This document shows, one piece after another, positions 38,063-46,378 of a DNA stretch of 52,349 bases. The stretch spans positions 1 to 52,349 of the forward strand of contig JBKAGO010000072.1 of NCBI GenBank assembly GCA_046290435.1, read 5' to 3'. How positions within the stretch are numbered: position 1 is the first letter of the stretch; each line of letters begins with the position of its first letter. Both the position numbers and the translations under genes were made by a program. This stretch comes from CAVQUE01 sp046290435. GTDB taxonomy: Bacteria; Actinomycetota; Acidimicrobiia; Acidimicrobiales; UBA8592. The notes beneath the pieces were generated by a model that made no database searches, had not been told where the DNA came from, and saw only the letters and a list, made by a program, of their open reading frames with translations.

Positions 38063-40552
38063 ATGGATCAGGTTGACTCGTCGGCCGGGATGTCCCGGTG
38101 GGATCGCATCGCTGCGCTCTATGCGCACCCGGTGATCATCGACGCGCTCCGGACCGCACGGGCGGTGGCGGGCGCCGCGGTCGAGATCGTCGCCTTCGAT
38201 GCCGGTCGGGCGATCGTGGTGGGCTCCGATGTCGCGGAGGCCCTCGTCCCACGTCCACCGCGTGCTGCCGAAGCCGCGTTGCTCGCAGACGGCGCGACGG
38301 TGCCCGGCACCGCAGTCGTCGTCGACGACGCCACCGCGGTCGCCGTCTTCGACGCCGACGGCGAGCTCTTCGGCGCCATCTCGATCGCCGCAGCGATCGA
38401 GCCGGACGATCAGAGCGTGCTCGCCGGTGTGGCGCGGATGTTCGGCCATCTCCTCGGCGAGCGAGCAGCCGGTACCACCACCGGCGGGCTCGCGGAGGGC
38501 GTCCTCGACGGTCTTCGCGACGCAATCGTCGTCCTCGACGAGAACTTCGAGGTCACCTGGTGCAACGCGTCCATCGCGATGCAGCTGGCGATCAATCAGA
38601 CCGACGTGATCGGCCGCAGCATCGCCGACTTCGTCCACCCCGACGACCTCGCGCTGGCAATGGACGCAGCCATCCGATCCCAGAGCGGTCACACGACCCT
38701 GCAACTCGAGCTGCGGCTCCGCCACGGCCGGGGCGACTGGGAACCGATGGAGATCCGCGGCCTCGACCGCAGCACCGACCCCCGCGTCGGTGGCCTCGTG
38801 GTGGCCATGCGCAGCGAGCACCGCCGCGGCCACATCGAACGCGAACTCGACCGCAACCGGCGGGTGTCGGCGGCGATCATCGAGGATCTCACCGATGCGG
38901 TGATCGCCATCGACCCCACCGGCGGGGTTCGCGTCATCAACTCGGCCGCTCGTGCGCTCTTCGGCATCGACCCAGCGACGCCGACGGCGGCGATCACGCT
39001 GGAGCACCTCGTCCTCTTCGATCGTCGGGGTCGCCGCCTCCCGCCGGAGTCGCATCCACTGGACATCGGCGACACCGCATTGACGGGCCCGGCCGAGTGC
39101 TGTGTCGCCAACGACGCCGGGGTCCGCTCGGTGGTCCTGCAGGCACGGCGGGTCCGCCACAGCGACGGCGACGACCTGGGTGTGGTCGTCACCATCCAGG
39201 ACGTGACCGAGGCAATCGCCACGTCGGCCGAGCTCGAGGCCAGTGCGCTGGTCGATCAGCTCACCGGCCTGTCGAACCGCCGGCACCTCGATCAGCGACT
39301 CGACGAACTCCTCGCAGATGGTGTCGAGCGGCGGATAGGGGTCTGCTTCATCGACCTCGACGGCTTCAAGGCCGTCAACGATCTCCATGGTCACCGTGTC
39401 GGTGACGAGCTGTTGCGCCTCGCCGCGAGCCGTCTCCGCAGTCGACTGCGCGACGGCGACGTCCTGGCCCGCCAGGGCGGCGACGAGTTCGTGGCCGTGC
39501 TCGTCGACCTGATCGACGACCATCACGCCGAATCGATCGCCGAGCGGCTGCGGGCGGTGCTCGCGGAACCGTTCGAGATCGACGGCACCGTCTTCCATGT
39601 GACCGCCTCGGCCGGCATCGCCGTCGCTCGGATACCCGGCGTCAGCGGGGAGGTCCTGTTGCAGCGGGCCGACCTTGCGCTGTATGCCGCGAAGGAGGCG
39701 GGGCGAAACTGCATCGAGCTCTTCGACGACGAGCTCGCCGCAGCCTCCGAGGCAGAACAGCGCACCCGGGAGATGATCCGGACGGCCATCTCCGACGACG
39801 CGCTGGTGATGCATTTCCAGCCGATGATCGACAGCGATGCCGGCGCCGTCGTCGGGTTCGAGGCGCTCGTGCGGTGCCGCAGCGCCGACGGGACCATCAT
39901 CGGACCCGGCGCGTTCCTCGGCGAGCTCGACGGCTCCCACCTCCTGGTCGACCTCGACCTGCTCGCATTCCGGCTGTCGTGCGCCGCGGCGCTCGAGCTC
40001 ATCGCGGTGCAGCCGAGCGTCCGTGTCGCCGCCAACCTGTCGGCGGCGACGCTGCGCCAGCGCGACACCGTGGAGCTGCTGCTAGCGACTGCTGCCGAAG
40101 TGGGGGTGTCGCCCAGGTCGATGACCATCGAGGTCACCGAATCGTCGGCCTTCGTCGGCGGCGGCCTCAGCGCCCGCACCCTCTGGAGCCTCCACGAGGC
40201 GGGTTTCGCCATCGCGCTCGACGATTTCGGCACCGGGTACTCGTCGTTGGCCCACTTGCGGGACCTGCCGTTGTCGGTGGTGAAGCTCGACCGGAGCTTC
40301 GTGCCGAAGCTGCACCGTCAGAGCACCGAACGGGCCATCGCGTCGGCCATCGTGCGTCTGTCCGACGAGCTCGGGTTCGCGACCGTCGCCGAGGGCGTCG
40401 AGAACGCCGGCCAGCTGGTCGCGGTCCGGTCGCTCGGCTACCGGGTCGTGCAGGGCTGGCACTACGCGCCGGCGCTCCCCTTCGACGACGCGGTGGGATT
40501 GCTCCGGCAGGGCAGCATCGACGCAGGTGGTCCGCTCCACGGCGTCGCCTGA
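38063..40552 (+). CDS. PAS-containing GGDEF-EAL cyclic-di-GMP protein
   Basis: About 829 residues from ATG 38063; in-frame ATGs at 38030, 38051 and 38090 are alternatives. The N-terminal 130 residues are GAF-like, then two PAS domains (LDGLRDAIVVLDENFEVTWCN; IIEDLTDAVIAIDPTGGVRVIN). The GGDEF domain has an intact RQGGDEFV. The EAL domain has GFEALVR, VTESSAFVGGG, DDFGTGYSSL and EGVENAGQL. Both active sites look complete, so it could make and degrade c-di-GMP. No membrane segments are seen. It likely responds to a small molecule or redox signal through PAS. Confidence 0.95.
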   Translation: MDQVDSSAGMSRWDRIAALYAHPVIIDALRTARAVAGAAVEIVAFDAGRAIVVGSDVAEALVPRPPRAAEAALLADGATVPGTAVVVDDATAVAVFDADGELFGAISIAAAIEPDDQSVLAGVARMFGHLLGERAAGTTTGGLAEGVLDGLRDAIVVLDENFEVTWCNASIAMQLAINQTDVIGRSIADFVHPDDLALAMDAAIRSQSGHTTLQLELRLRHGRGDWEPMEIRGLDRSTDPRVGGLVVAMRSEHRRGHIERELDRNRRVSAAIIEDLTDAVIAIDPTGGVRVINSAARALFGIDPATPTAAITLEHLVLFDRRGRRLPPESHPLDIGDTALTGPAECCVANDAGVRSVVLQARRVRHSDGDDLGVVVTIQDVTEAIATSAELEASALVDQLTGLSNRRHLDQRLDELLADGVERRIGVCFIDLDGFKAVNDLHGHRVGDELLRLAASRLRSRLRDGDVLARQGGDEFVAVLVDLIDDHHAESIAERLRAVLAEPFEIDGTVFHVTASAGIAVARIPGVSGEVLLQRADLALYAAKEAGRNCIELFDDELAAASEAEQRTREMIRTAISDDALVMHFQPMIDSDAGAVVGFEALVRCRSADGTIIGPGAFLGELDGSHLLVDLDLLAFRLSCAAALELIAVQPSVRVAANLSAATLRQRDTVELLLATAAEVGVSPRSMTIEVTESSAFVGGGLSARTLWSLHEAGFAIALDDFGTGYSSLAHLRDLPLSVVKLDRSFVPKLHRQSTERAIASAIVRLSDELGFATVAEGVENAGQLVAVRSLGYRVVQGWHYAPALPFDDAVGLLRQGSIDAGGPLHGVA

Positions 40553-40578
40553 CAGCGAGGCCTGTAGGGTGCGGCGCC

Positions 40579-40956
40579 ATGACCGAACGGACCAAGCCTT
40601 CCATCACCATCCCCGCGGGCGAGCCCCCGGCCGAGCTGCTCATCGACGACGAGATCGTCGGGGAGGGCGACGAGGCCGTCGCCGGCCACCAGGTCGTCGT
40701 GCACTACGCCGGGGTGGCGTGGAGCACCGGTGCCGAGTTCGACGCCAGCTGGAACCGCGGGCAGACCTTCGACTTCGCCCTCGGCGGCGGTCAGGTCATC
40801 GAGGGCTGGGACGCCGGCGTCGCCGGCATGAAGGTGGGCGGTCGTCGCCGTCTGACCATCCCGCCCCACATGGGCTACGGCGCCGCGGGCGCCGGCGGCG
40901 TGATCAAGGGTGGCGAGACGCTGGTCTTCGTCGTCGACCTCATCGCCGTCCGCTGA
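40579..40956 (+). CDS. FKBP-type peptidyl-prolyl cis-trans isomerase
   Basis: A 125-residue single-domain FKBP. QVVVHYAGVAWSTGAEFDASWNRGQTFDFALGGGQVIEGWDAGVAGMKVGGRRRLTIPPHMGYGAAGAGGVIKGGETLVFVVDLIAV covers the whole fold, including the Asp of EFDASW and the VIEGWD floor of the pocket. It is a cytosolic folding catalyst. TAGGGT at 40565-40570 lies 8 bases before ATG 40579. Confidence 0.95.
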   Translation: MTERTKPSITIPAGEPPAELLIDDEIVGEGDEAVAGHQVVVHYAGVAWSTGAEFDASWNRGQTFDFALGGGQVIEGWDAGVAGMKVGGRRRLTIPPHMGYGAAGAGGVIKGGETLVFVVDLIAVR

Positions 40957-40993
40957 ACCCTGCTCCTCGGCCGACAACGCCGGTGCCATCCGG

Positions 40994-41044
40994 CGAAATC
41001 TGGGACTTTGCGCGCAGCAGGTGCGCGCAAAGTCCCAGATTTCG
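40994..41044. repeat. Perfect 23-bp stem hairpin
   Basis: CGAAATCTGGGACTTTGCGC continues to 41016 and pairs perfectly with 41022-41044 across a 5-nt loop (GCAGG). It sits between the FKBP and AEC genes, both rightward. It could terminate the FKBP transcript or be a palindromic element. Confidence 0.9.
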
Positions 41045-41069
41045 GCCGAAAGCCCGGGTCTGACGTCGC

Positions 41070-41972
41070 GTGCTCGAGGTCTTCCTGGAGGTCATCCTCC
41101 CGGTGCTCACCGTGGCCGCCCTCGGCGGCTGGGTGGCCGACCGGGTGGGGATCGAGGTCAAGCCGCTCTCGCAGCTGACCTTCTACGTCTTCAGCCCGGC
41201 CCTCGCCTTCGACACCCTCGCCGATGTCGAGCTCGACGGCTCCGTCGCGGCGCGTATCGCCCTGGTGGGCGTCATCGCCTGGGTCGGGATGGTCGTTGTC
41301 AGCATGGCGGTCTCGGCGGTGCTGGGCCACGACCGCGCCACCCGGGCGGCGATGGCGCTGGTGGCCGCACTGGTAAACGGCGGCAACATGGGCCTGCCGA
41401 TCGCCGTGCTCGCGTTCGGCGACGCCGGCCTGGAGGTCGCGATCATCGCGTTCGTGTCGAGTGTCGTGCTCGCCAACACCGGCGGCATCGTGCTGGCGTC
41501 GATGGCCGGTGGCGTGAAGCTGCGCCAGGCGTGGATCGCTCCGCTGCTGGTTCCGTCGGTGTGGGCGGCCGTGCTGGGCCTGGCCGTCGCCTTCGGCGAC
41601 ATCGCCGTCCCCGACGCCATCGGATCGACCACCGCCACCCTCGCGGGCGCGTCGATCCCGGTGATGCTCGTCGTGCTCGGCATGCACGTGCGACGGCCGG
41701 TGCAGACCGAGGTCCGGCGCGACCTCGCCGTCGCCGTGGCCCTCCGCCTCGTCGGCGGCCCGCTGCTGGCCTGGGGTGCGACGCTGGCGTTGGGCCTCGA
41801 CGGTGTCGCCCGCGACACCTTGATCGTGCTCGGCGGTATGCCCACGGCGGTCATCACCACCATCTACGCCACCCAGTACGGCGCCCGGCCGGTGTTCGTC
41901 ACGCGAGCGGTGATCGTGTCGACGCTGTGCAGCATCGCCAGCCTCACCGTGCTCGTCGCGCTCCTGCGCTGA
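41070..41972 (+). CDS. AEC (auxin efflux carrier) family permease
   Basis: A 300-residue membrane protein with about ten hydrophobic segments in two five-helix halves. The conserved N-terminal zone is LPVLTVAALGGWVADRVGIEVKPLSQLTFYVFSPALAFDTLAD. VNGGNMGLPIAVLAFGDAGL carries the family Asn/Gly-rich crossover, and VLGGMPTAVITTIYATQYG is the second. AEC proteins export organic anions; the substrate is unknown. GTG 41070 is the start. Confidence 0.9.
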   Translation: MLEVFLEVILPVLTVAALGGWVADRVGIEVKPLSQLTFYVFSPALAFDTLADVELDGSVAARIALVGVIAWVGMVVVSMAVSAVLGHDRATRAAMALVAALVNGGNMGLPIAVLAFGDAGLEVAIIAFVSSVVLANTGGIVLASMAGGVKLRQAWIAPLLVPSVWAAVLGLAVAFGDIAVPDAIGSTTATLAGASIPVMLVVLGMHVRRPVQTEVRRDLAVAVALRLVGGPLLAWGATLALGLDGVARDTLIVLGGMPTAVITTIYATQYGARPVFVTRAVIVSTLCSIASLTVLVALLR

Positions 41973-42060
41973 CCCCCATCCGCCGCCTCGTCTCCGATGG
42001 TATCCGTGCCGTGCTCCGCCGACGGGCGGAGCGCAGCACGAACGTGATTCGGCGATCGTG

Positions 42061-42894
42061 TCAGACGCCGGTGCGGTCGGCTTCCTGGACGGTCTGGGCG
42101 CCCATCTCGACGAAGCGGTGGTTGCGATCGCCGATGGTCTCGCCGGCGCCGTCGACCACCATGACCGCACCGTTGGTCCAGCTGGCCTCGTCCGACGCCA
42201 GGTAGAGCACGGCGTTGGCGATGTCCAAGGGCTGGCCGGCGCGGCCCATCGGGTTGCCCGCGCCCATGCGCGAGGTCGCCTTCTCGAGGTCGGTGTGGCT
42301 GCCGGTGGTGAGGCGCGCGGTGAGCCCGGAGACGGTGCCACCGGGGCAGATCACGTTGACCCGCACGCCCGAGCGGCCGAGCTCGGTGGCCGTCGACTGG
42401 CTGAGCCCGACGACCGCGTGCTTGGCGGCGGTGTAGACGTGGGGGCCGAGCCCGGCACGGACGCCGGCGGTGGAGGCGGTGTTGATGATCGACCCCGAGC
42501 CCTGCGCGGCCATGACACGCCCGGCGTGCTTGATGCCGTAGAAGACGCTGGACAACAACACGTCGATGGAGCGCTGCCAGCCGGCGCGGTCGATGTCGAG
42601 GATCGACCCCACCGAGCCGAGGATGCCCGCGTTGTTGAACATGACGTCGAGCCGGCCGAACTGCTCGACGGCTCCGGCCACCAGCGCCTCGATCTGGTCC
42701 TCGTCGGCGACGTCGACGGCCATCGCCACCGTGGCGTCACCGAGCTCGTCGGCCAGCGCCTGGGCGCGGTCGAGCTGGATGTCGGCGATGACGCAACGCG
42801 CGCCCTCCTCGACGAAGCGCCGAACGGTGCCCTCGCCGATGCCGCTCGCGCCCCCGGTGATCACCGCGACCTTGCCGTCGAGTCGTCCTGCCAT
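42061..42894 (-). CDS. Short-chain dehydrogenase/reductase
   Basis: A 277-residue classical SDR. Cofactor motif TGGASGIG near residues 14-21, Asp in VIADIQ favouring NAD(H), structural NNAG, catalytic Ser in INTASTAG and YTAAK (Tyr-x3-Lys). The C-terminus is extended by about 20 residues. It probably oxidises a secondary alcohol in the pathway with the DapB-like and Rieske genes on the same strand, although the 42940-43016 palindrome lies between. Confidence 0.92.
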   Translation of the reverse strand: MAGRLDGKVAVITGGASGIGEGTVRRFVEEGARCVIADIQLDRAQALADELGDATVAMAVDVADEDQIEALVAGAVEQFGRLDVMFNNAGILGSVGSILDIDRAGWQRSIDVLLSSVFYGIKHAGRVMAAQGSGSIINTASTAGVRAGLGPHVYTAAKHAVVGLSQSTATELGRSGVRVNVICPGGTVSGLTARLTTGSHTDLEKATSRMGAGNPMGRAGQPLDIANAVLYLASDEASWTNGAVMVVDGAGETIGDRNHRFVEMGAQTVQEADRTGV

Positions 42895-42939
42895 GTCTGC
42901 CTCCGTCGATGTCGTTCGTGCTCGGGCGACAGTTCGGCT

Positions 42940-43016
42940 GGGTCAGACCCGCTTTCCCGCCTTCGGTCCCACGATTCCGCCAGCGTGGAAGAAAGCGGGA
43001 AAGCGGGGTCTGACCC
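42940..43016. repeat. Long palindrome, family 3 (GGGTCAGACC...)
   Basis: Left arm 42940-42960 begins GGGTCAGACCCGCTTTCCCG. The right arm at 42995-43016 is its complement with one extra C, so 21 of 22 positions pair. The loop is 34 nt. GGGTCAGACCC is itself palindromic. It resembles family 1 in its GGGTCA start and CTTTC centre. Confidence 0.9.
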
Positions 43017-43029
43017 CATAGGTTGCCGC

Positions 43030-44106
43030 TCAGCTGCGGCGGAGTTGGTGGCGGCCGTCGATCGGGGGGAGGTCCAGGGGGTGGACGACGCCGGCGGGGG
43101 CCGCGATGACCGCGGGGATGGCGTTGACGATGCGGTTGGCGGCGGTGGCGTTGCCGCCGCCGCCCGCTCCCAGCTCGCCGACCTCGGTGCCGTGGACGGT
43201 GACCGTCAGGTTCGGGCGGCCGCTGATGACCACACGATGCGATCCGCCGGGTTCGGTGGAGCTCGGCCAGTCGGGCGCGCACTCGTCGTCGATGCGGGTG
43301 ATGTGTTCGACCACCACCGGGATGCGGTCGCCGACGCGGCCCTGCACCTCGAAGCGGAACGCGCCCATCATGCCCTCTTCGAACGTGCCCATCCCGTCGA
43401 CCTCGACGGTGCGCTCGAGCGGCCGACGCTCGACCTGGGTGGTGATGTCGTCGAGCTCGAGTCCGAGCCCGTCGGCGACGACGCGCACCATCGGCGCCCA
43501 CACCGTCAGCATCGCCTCGTCGGTCAACATCGGCGGCGTGATGTCCATCGGCAGGCCGAAACCGCACACGTTGCGGACCACGTCGGGCTGGTCGTAGAAC
43601 GCGTAGTTGAAAAGTTCCTGGCAGCGGATCTCGGTGATGTCGGCGCACACGCCGGACAGGAACAGCGGCAGGATGTCCATCGCCCAGCCGGGATCGATGC
43701 CCGAGATGAACACCGACGCGCCGCTCTTGGCGCAGACGTCGTCGATGAACGGCGCCAGGTCGGGATGCACCATCGCCGGGTGCAGCAGCGGATAGAACGA
43801 CGTCGACACGACGTCCTTGCCGGCACCGAGCACACCCAGCAGGTCCATGACCGACGCCTCCGGGCGGGTGTCGCCGGTGGCCGCGTAGACCACGGCATCG
43901 ACGCCGTCGGCGGTGGCGATGGACGTGTCGTCGGTGGCCAGGACGCCCAGCGGTTCGAGGCCGCACAAGGTGCCGGCGTCGACGCCGACCTTGTCGGGAT
44001 TGGACACGATCACGCCCGCGAGCTCGAGCTCGGCGTGCGCTGCGACGGCACGAAGGGCGGGACGCCCGACGTTGCCCGTACCCCAGACCACGACCCGGTA
44101 CGTCAT
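43030..44106 (-). CDS. DapB-like NAD(P)-dependent dehydrogenase
   Basis: A 358-residue protein. The Rossmann start VVVWGTGNVGRPALRAVAAH and VVYAATGD resemble the dihydrodipicolinate reductase N-domain, and the C-terminal half resembles the amine-dehydrogenase/diaminopentanoate-dehydrogenase-type family common in actinobacteria. It is unlikely to be the lysine-pathway DapB because it is about 100 residues longer and sits in a catabolic cluster. Its ATG overlaps the Rieske gene stop (ATGA), so the two are coupled. Substrate unknown. Confidence 0.85.
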   Translation of the reverse strand: MTYRVVVWGTGNVGRPALRAVAAHAELELAGVIVSNPDKVGVDAGTLCGLEPLGVLATDDTSIATADGVDAVVYAATGDTRPEASVMDLLGVLGAGKDVVSTSFYPLLHPAMVHPDLAPFIDDVCAKSGASVFISGIDPGWAMDILPLFLSGVCADITEIRCQELFNYAFYDQPDVVRNVCGFGLPMDITPPMLTDEAMLTVWAPMVRVVADGLGLELDDITTQVERRPLERTVEVDGMGTFEEGMMGAFRFEVQGRVGDRIPVVVEHITRIDDECAPDWPSSTEPGGSHRVVISGRPNLTVTVHGTEVGELGAGGGGNATAANRIVNAIPAVIAAPAGVVHPLDLPPIDGRHQLRRS

Positions 44107-45521
44107 GCCCCTGCCTCCTGGCGATGAGCGCTGTGCGACGGCGGCGCGGGAACCGACCCGCGCAGGGCGTCGATCTCGGCGATCGTCGCAGGGTCGAAGT
44201 CGGACTCCATGTCGATGTACTCCTCGAGGTTGCGGTGCAGGTTCATGATGCGCATCTCCTCGCGTGACAACACGAGGTGGGTCAGCCCGGGCTGGTGCAG
44301 GCCACGCTGGACCGCTCCGAGGTTGGCGACGTCCTGGTCGAACACCAGCCCCAGGCTGGTGTCGGCGGGGTCGACCGTGGCGCAGATGGGTGGGCCCGGA
44401 CGATCCGCCCCGTCGGGCAGGCGTTGCAGCGATACGACGTCCATCAGCGACTCGTCGGGTGTGGCGCCCGGGCGCGCCCGCAGGCAGGTGATGGTGTCGG
44501 CCATGACGATGATCGACACGTTGGGGAACATGTTCAGCTGGAACAGATCGAGCAGCTGGGACTGGTCGAGATGGTCGAACGACCAGCCCTGGGTGCGCGC
44601 CCTGGCCCGGATCATCCGCTCGAACAGGTCGCGCATGGTCTCGCCCGGCGCCCGCTCGGGCACCGGCCCCGGGTCGGCGGCGTCGACGCCGTAGCGCCCG
44701 CCCTGGGTGACCATCAGCGACTGCCAGATCTCGTCGTCGGTGGCGCCGTCGCGCAGTCGTGGCGAGGCGATGCCGTAGGGCTGCAGCAGGCAGCCGTGGC
44801 GTCCGATGAGCCGGTTCTCGGAGTTGACGTCGTCGACGCTCGGCAACATTTCGCGGTGGATGCCCTGGACGTGATAGGTCTCGCTGAACCCCTCGATGAG
44901 CGTCTTCCAGTTGCAGTCCATGGCCACGGTGAGGTCGTAGCGGCAGGCGTAGCGGTCGAGGTCGGCCCAGGCGACGATGTCGGGGAGTGCGCCGAGGTAC
45001 TCGGCCAGCGGTGCGGCGCCGGTGTCGAGGTTGACGAACACCAGCGGTCCCCATGTGTCGACGGCGACGTCGAGCAGACCCAGGTCGTCGTTGCGGATGG
45101 GCCCGAACCCGCGCCGCGAGGGGACCTCGCGCAGGCGACCCTGCAGGTCCCAGGTCCAGCGGTGATAAGGGCAGCGGATGTGTTCGAGGCCCTGCTCCGA
45201 ACCGGTGCAGAGGGCGCTGCCGCGGTGGCGACAGGCGTTCTGGAAGGCCCGCAGTTCGCCGTCGTCGCCGCGCACGACGAGCACCGACAGCTTCCCCAGC
45301 ACGAACTCGAACACGTCGCCGGGGCCGCCGACATGATCGACGGTGCACGCCAGCACCCACGTACGCGGCCACACGTGGGCGTCCTCGAGAGCAGCCCAGG
45401 CGGGGGAGATGTAGCGCTCGACCGGTACCTGCGCCGGGACCCGCCGGGCGGCGGGGTCACCGATGGCAGAACCCACAGGGGCGTCGTCGGTCAGTTCGAG
45501 TCCGGGTTCGATGGCAACCAC
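44103..45521 (-). CDS. Rieske non-heme iron oxygenase, large subunit (second)
   Basis: About 472 residues from GTG 45521; the frame stays open to 45626, but the extra N-terminus is Arg/Ala-rich and overlaps the divergent promoter zone. Rieske ligands: CRHRG and CPYHRW. The mononuclear iron region is NWKTLIEGFSETYHVQGIHRE. The C-terminal domain ends with FDQDVANLGAVQRGLHQPG and the helical LNLHRNLEEYIDME. It differs enough from the 19169 enzyme to have another substrate. No reductase is adjacent. Confidence 0.92.
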   Translation of the reverse strand: MVAIEPGLELTDDAPVGSAIGDPAARRVPAQVPVERYISPAWAALEDAHVWPRTWVLACTVDHVGGPGDVFEFVLGKLSVLVVRGDDGELRAFQNACRHRGSALCTGSEQGLEHIRCPYHRWTWDLQGRLREVPSRRGFGPIRNDDLGLLDVAVDTWGPLVFVNLDTGAAPLAEYLGALPDIVAWADLDRYACRYDLTVAMDCNWKTLIEGFSETYHVQGIHREMLPSVDDVNSENRLIGRHGCLLQPYGIASPRLRDGATDDEIWQSLMVTQGGRYGVDAADPGPVPERAPGETMRDLFERMIRARARTQGWSFDHLDQSQLLDLFQLNMFPNVSIIVMADTITCLRARPGATPDESLMDVVSLQRLPDGADRPGPPICATVDPADTSLGLVFDQDVANLGAVQRGLHQPGLTHLVLSREEMRIMNLHRNLEEYIDMESDFDPATIAEIDALRGSVPAPPSHSAHRQEAGA

Positions 45522-45628
45522 GGGCGTCAACGTAGTTGCACGACGTCGTGCGCGCCCGAGGGTGCGAGCCGCCGGAACCGGCGCAGGGGCCGCGCGCCTC
45601 GTCGCCACGGTGTGCCAGGGTGGCACCC

Positions 45629-46342
45629 ATGACGATCATCGCCTTGTGGGCAACGCCGCGCACGGTGTCGACCGCATTCGAACGCATGATGATCGAGCGT
45701 GGCGATCACCTCGTCCTCGACGAGCCCTGGTCGCGGGCCTACTACCTCGGGCCGGATCGACGCTCGGAGCGGTTTCCGCTGGTGTTCGCCGAGGCCACAG
45801 CGGCAGCGGTCGAGCGGGGCGTGCTCGAGACCGGAGCGACGAACCCTGTGTTCGTCAAGGACATGGCCTACCACGCCGTCGACACCATCAGCGACGACGC
45901 GCTCGCTGCGATGCACCACACGTTGCTCATCCGCGAACCCCGCGCCGCGCTGACGTCGCTCCACCGTCGGTGGCCGGATTTCACCGATGCCGAAGCCGGC
46001 CACGACGCCCAACGACGCCTGTTCGACCGCATCGTCGAGGTCGTCGACGCTCCACCGTTGGTCATCGACAGCGACGTGTTGCGCGCCGACCCCGAACGCA
46101 TCGTCGGCTCGTGGTGCGATGCCGTCGGCCTCGATCGCCGGCCCGATGCGCTCACATGGGAGCCCGGCATGCGCCCCGAATGGCCGCTGTGGAACGACTG
46201 GTACGCCGCTGCCGCGGCATCGACGGGCTTCGAACCGCCTCGGCCGGCGCCGGCGGGGACACCGCTGCCTACCCGCGTCGCTGCGCTGCTCCCCGACGCG
46301 TCGGCCGCTTACGACCGGCTCCGGACACACGCCATCGAGTGA
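45629..46342 (+). CDS. Sulfotransferase-like protein
   Basis: A 237-residue P-loop protein. IIALWATPRTVSTAFERMMIERGDHLVLDEPWSRAYY is the start typical of the sulfotransferase-like family related to plant and bacterial PAPS enzymes. LIREPRAALTSLHRRWPDF is the 3-prime-phosphate-binding block, followed by a short C-terminal region with WEPGMRPEWPLWNDWY. It may transfer sulfate to a small molecule. Start ATG 45629 was chosen because the fold begins at once. Divergent from the Rieske gene. Confidence 0.85.
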   Translation: MTIIALWATPRTVSTAFERMMIERGDHLVLDEPWSRAYYLGPDRRSERFPLVFAEATAAAVERGVLETGATNPVFVKDMAYHAVDTISDDALAAMHHTLLIREPRAALTSLHRRWPDFTDAEAGHDAQRRLFDRIVEVVDAPPLVIDSDVLRADPERIVGSWCDAVGLDRRPDALTWEPGMRPEWPLWNDWYAAAAASTGFEPPRPAPAGTPLPTRVAALLPDASAAYDRLRTHAIE

Positions 46343-46378
46343 TGCGCGACCGCGACCGCGTCGTCGCGCCGCGGTGGA

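Noticed and set aside
44524..44536. LexA-like GAACATGTTC inside the second Rieske gene
   Set aside because: Half-sites are separated by two bases, not four, and it is within coding sequence.
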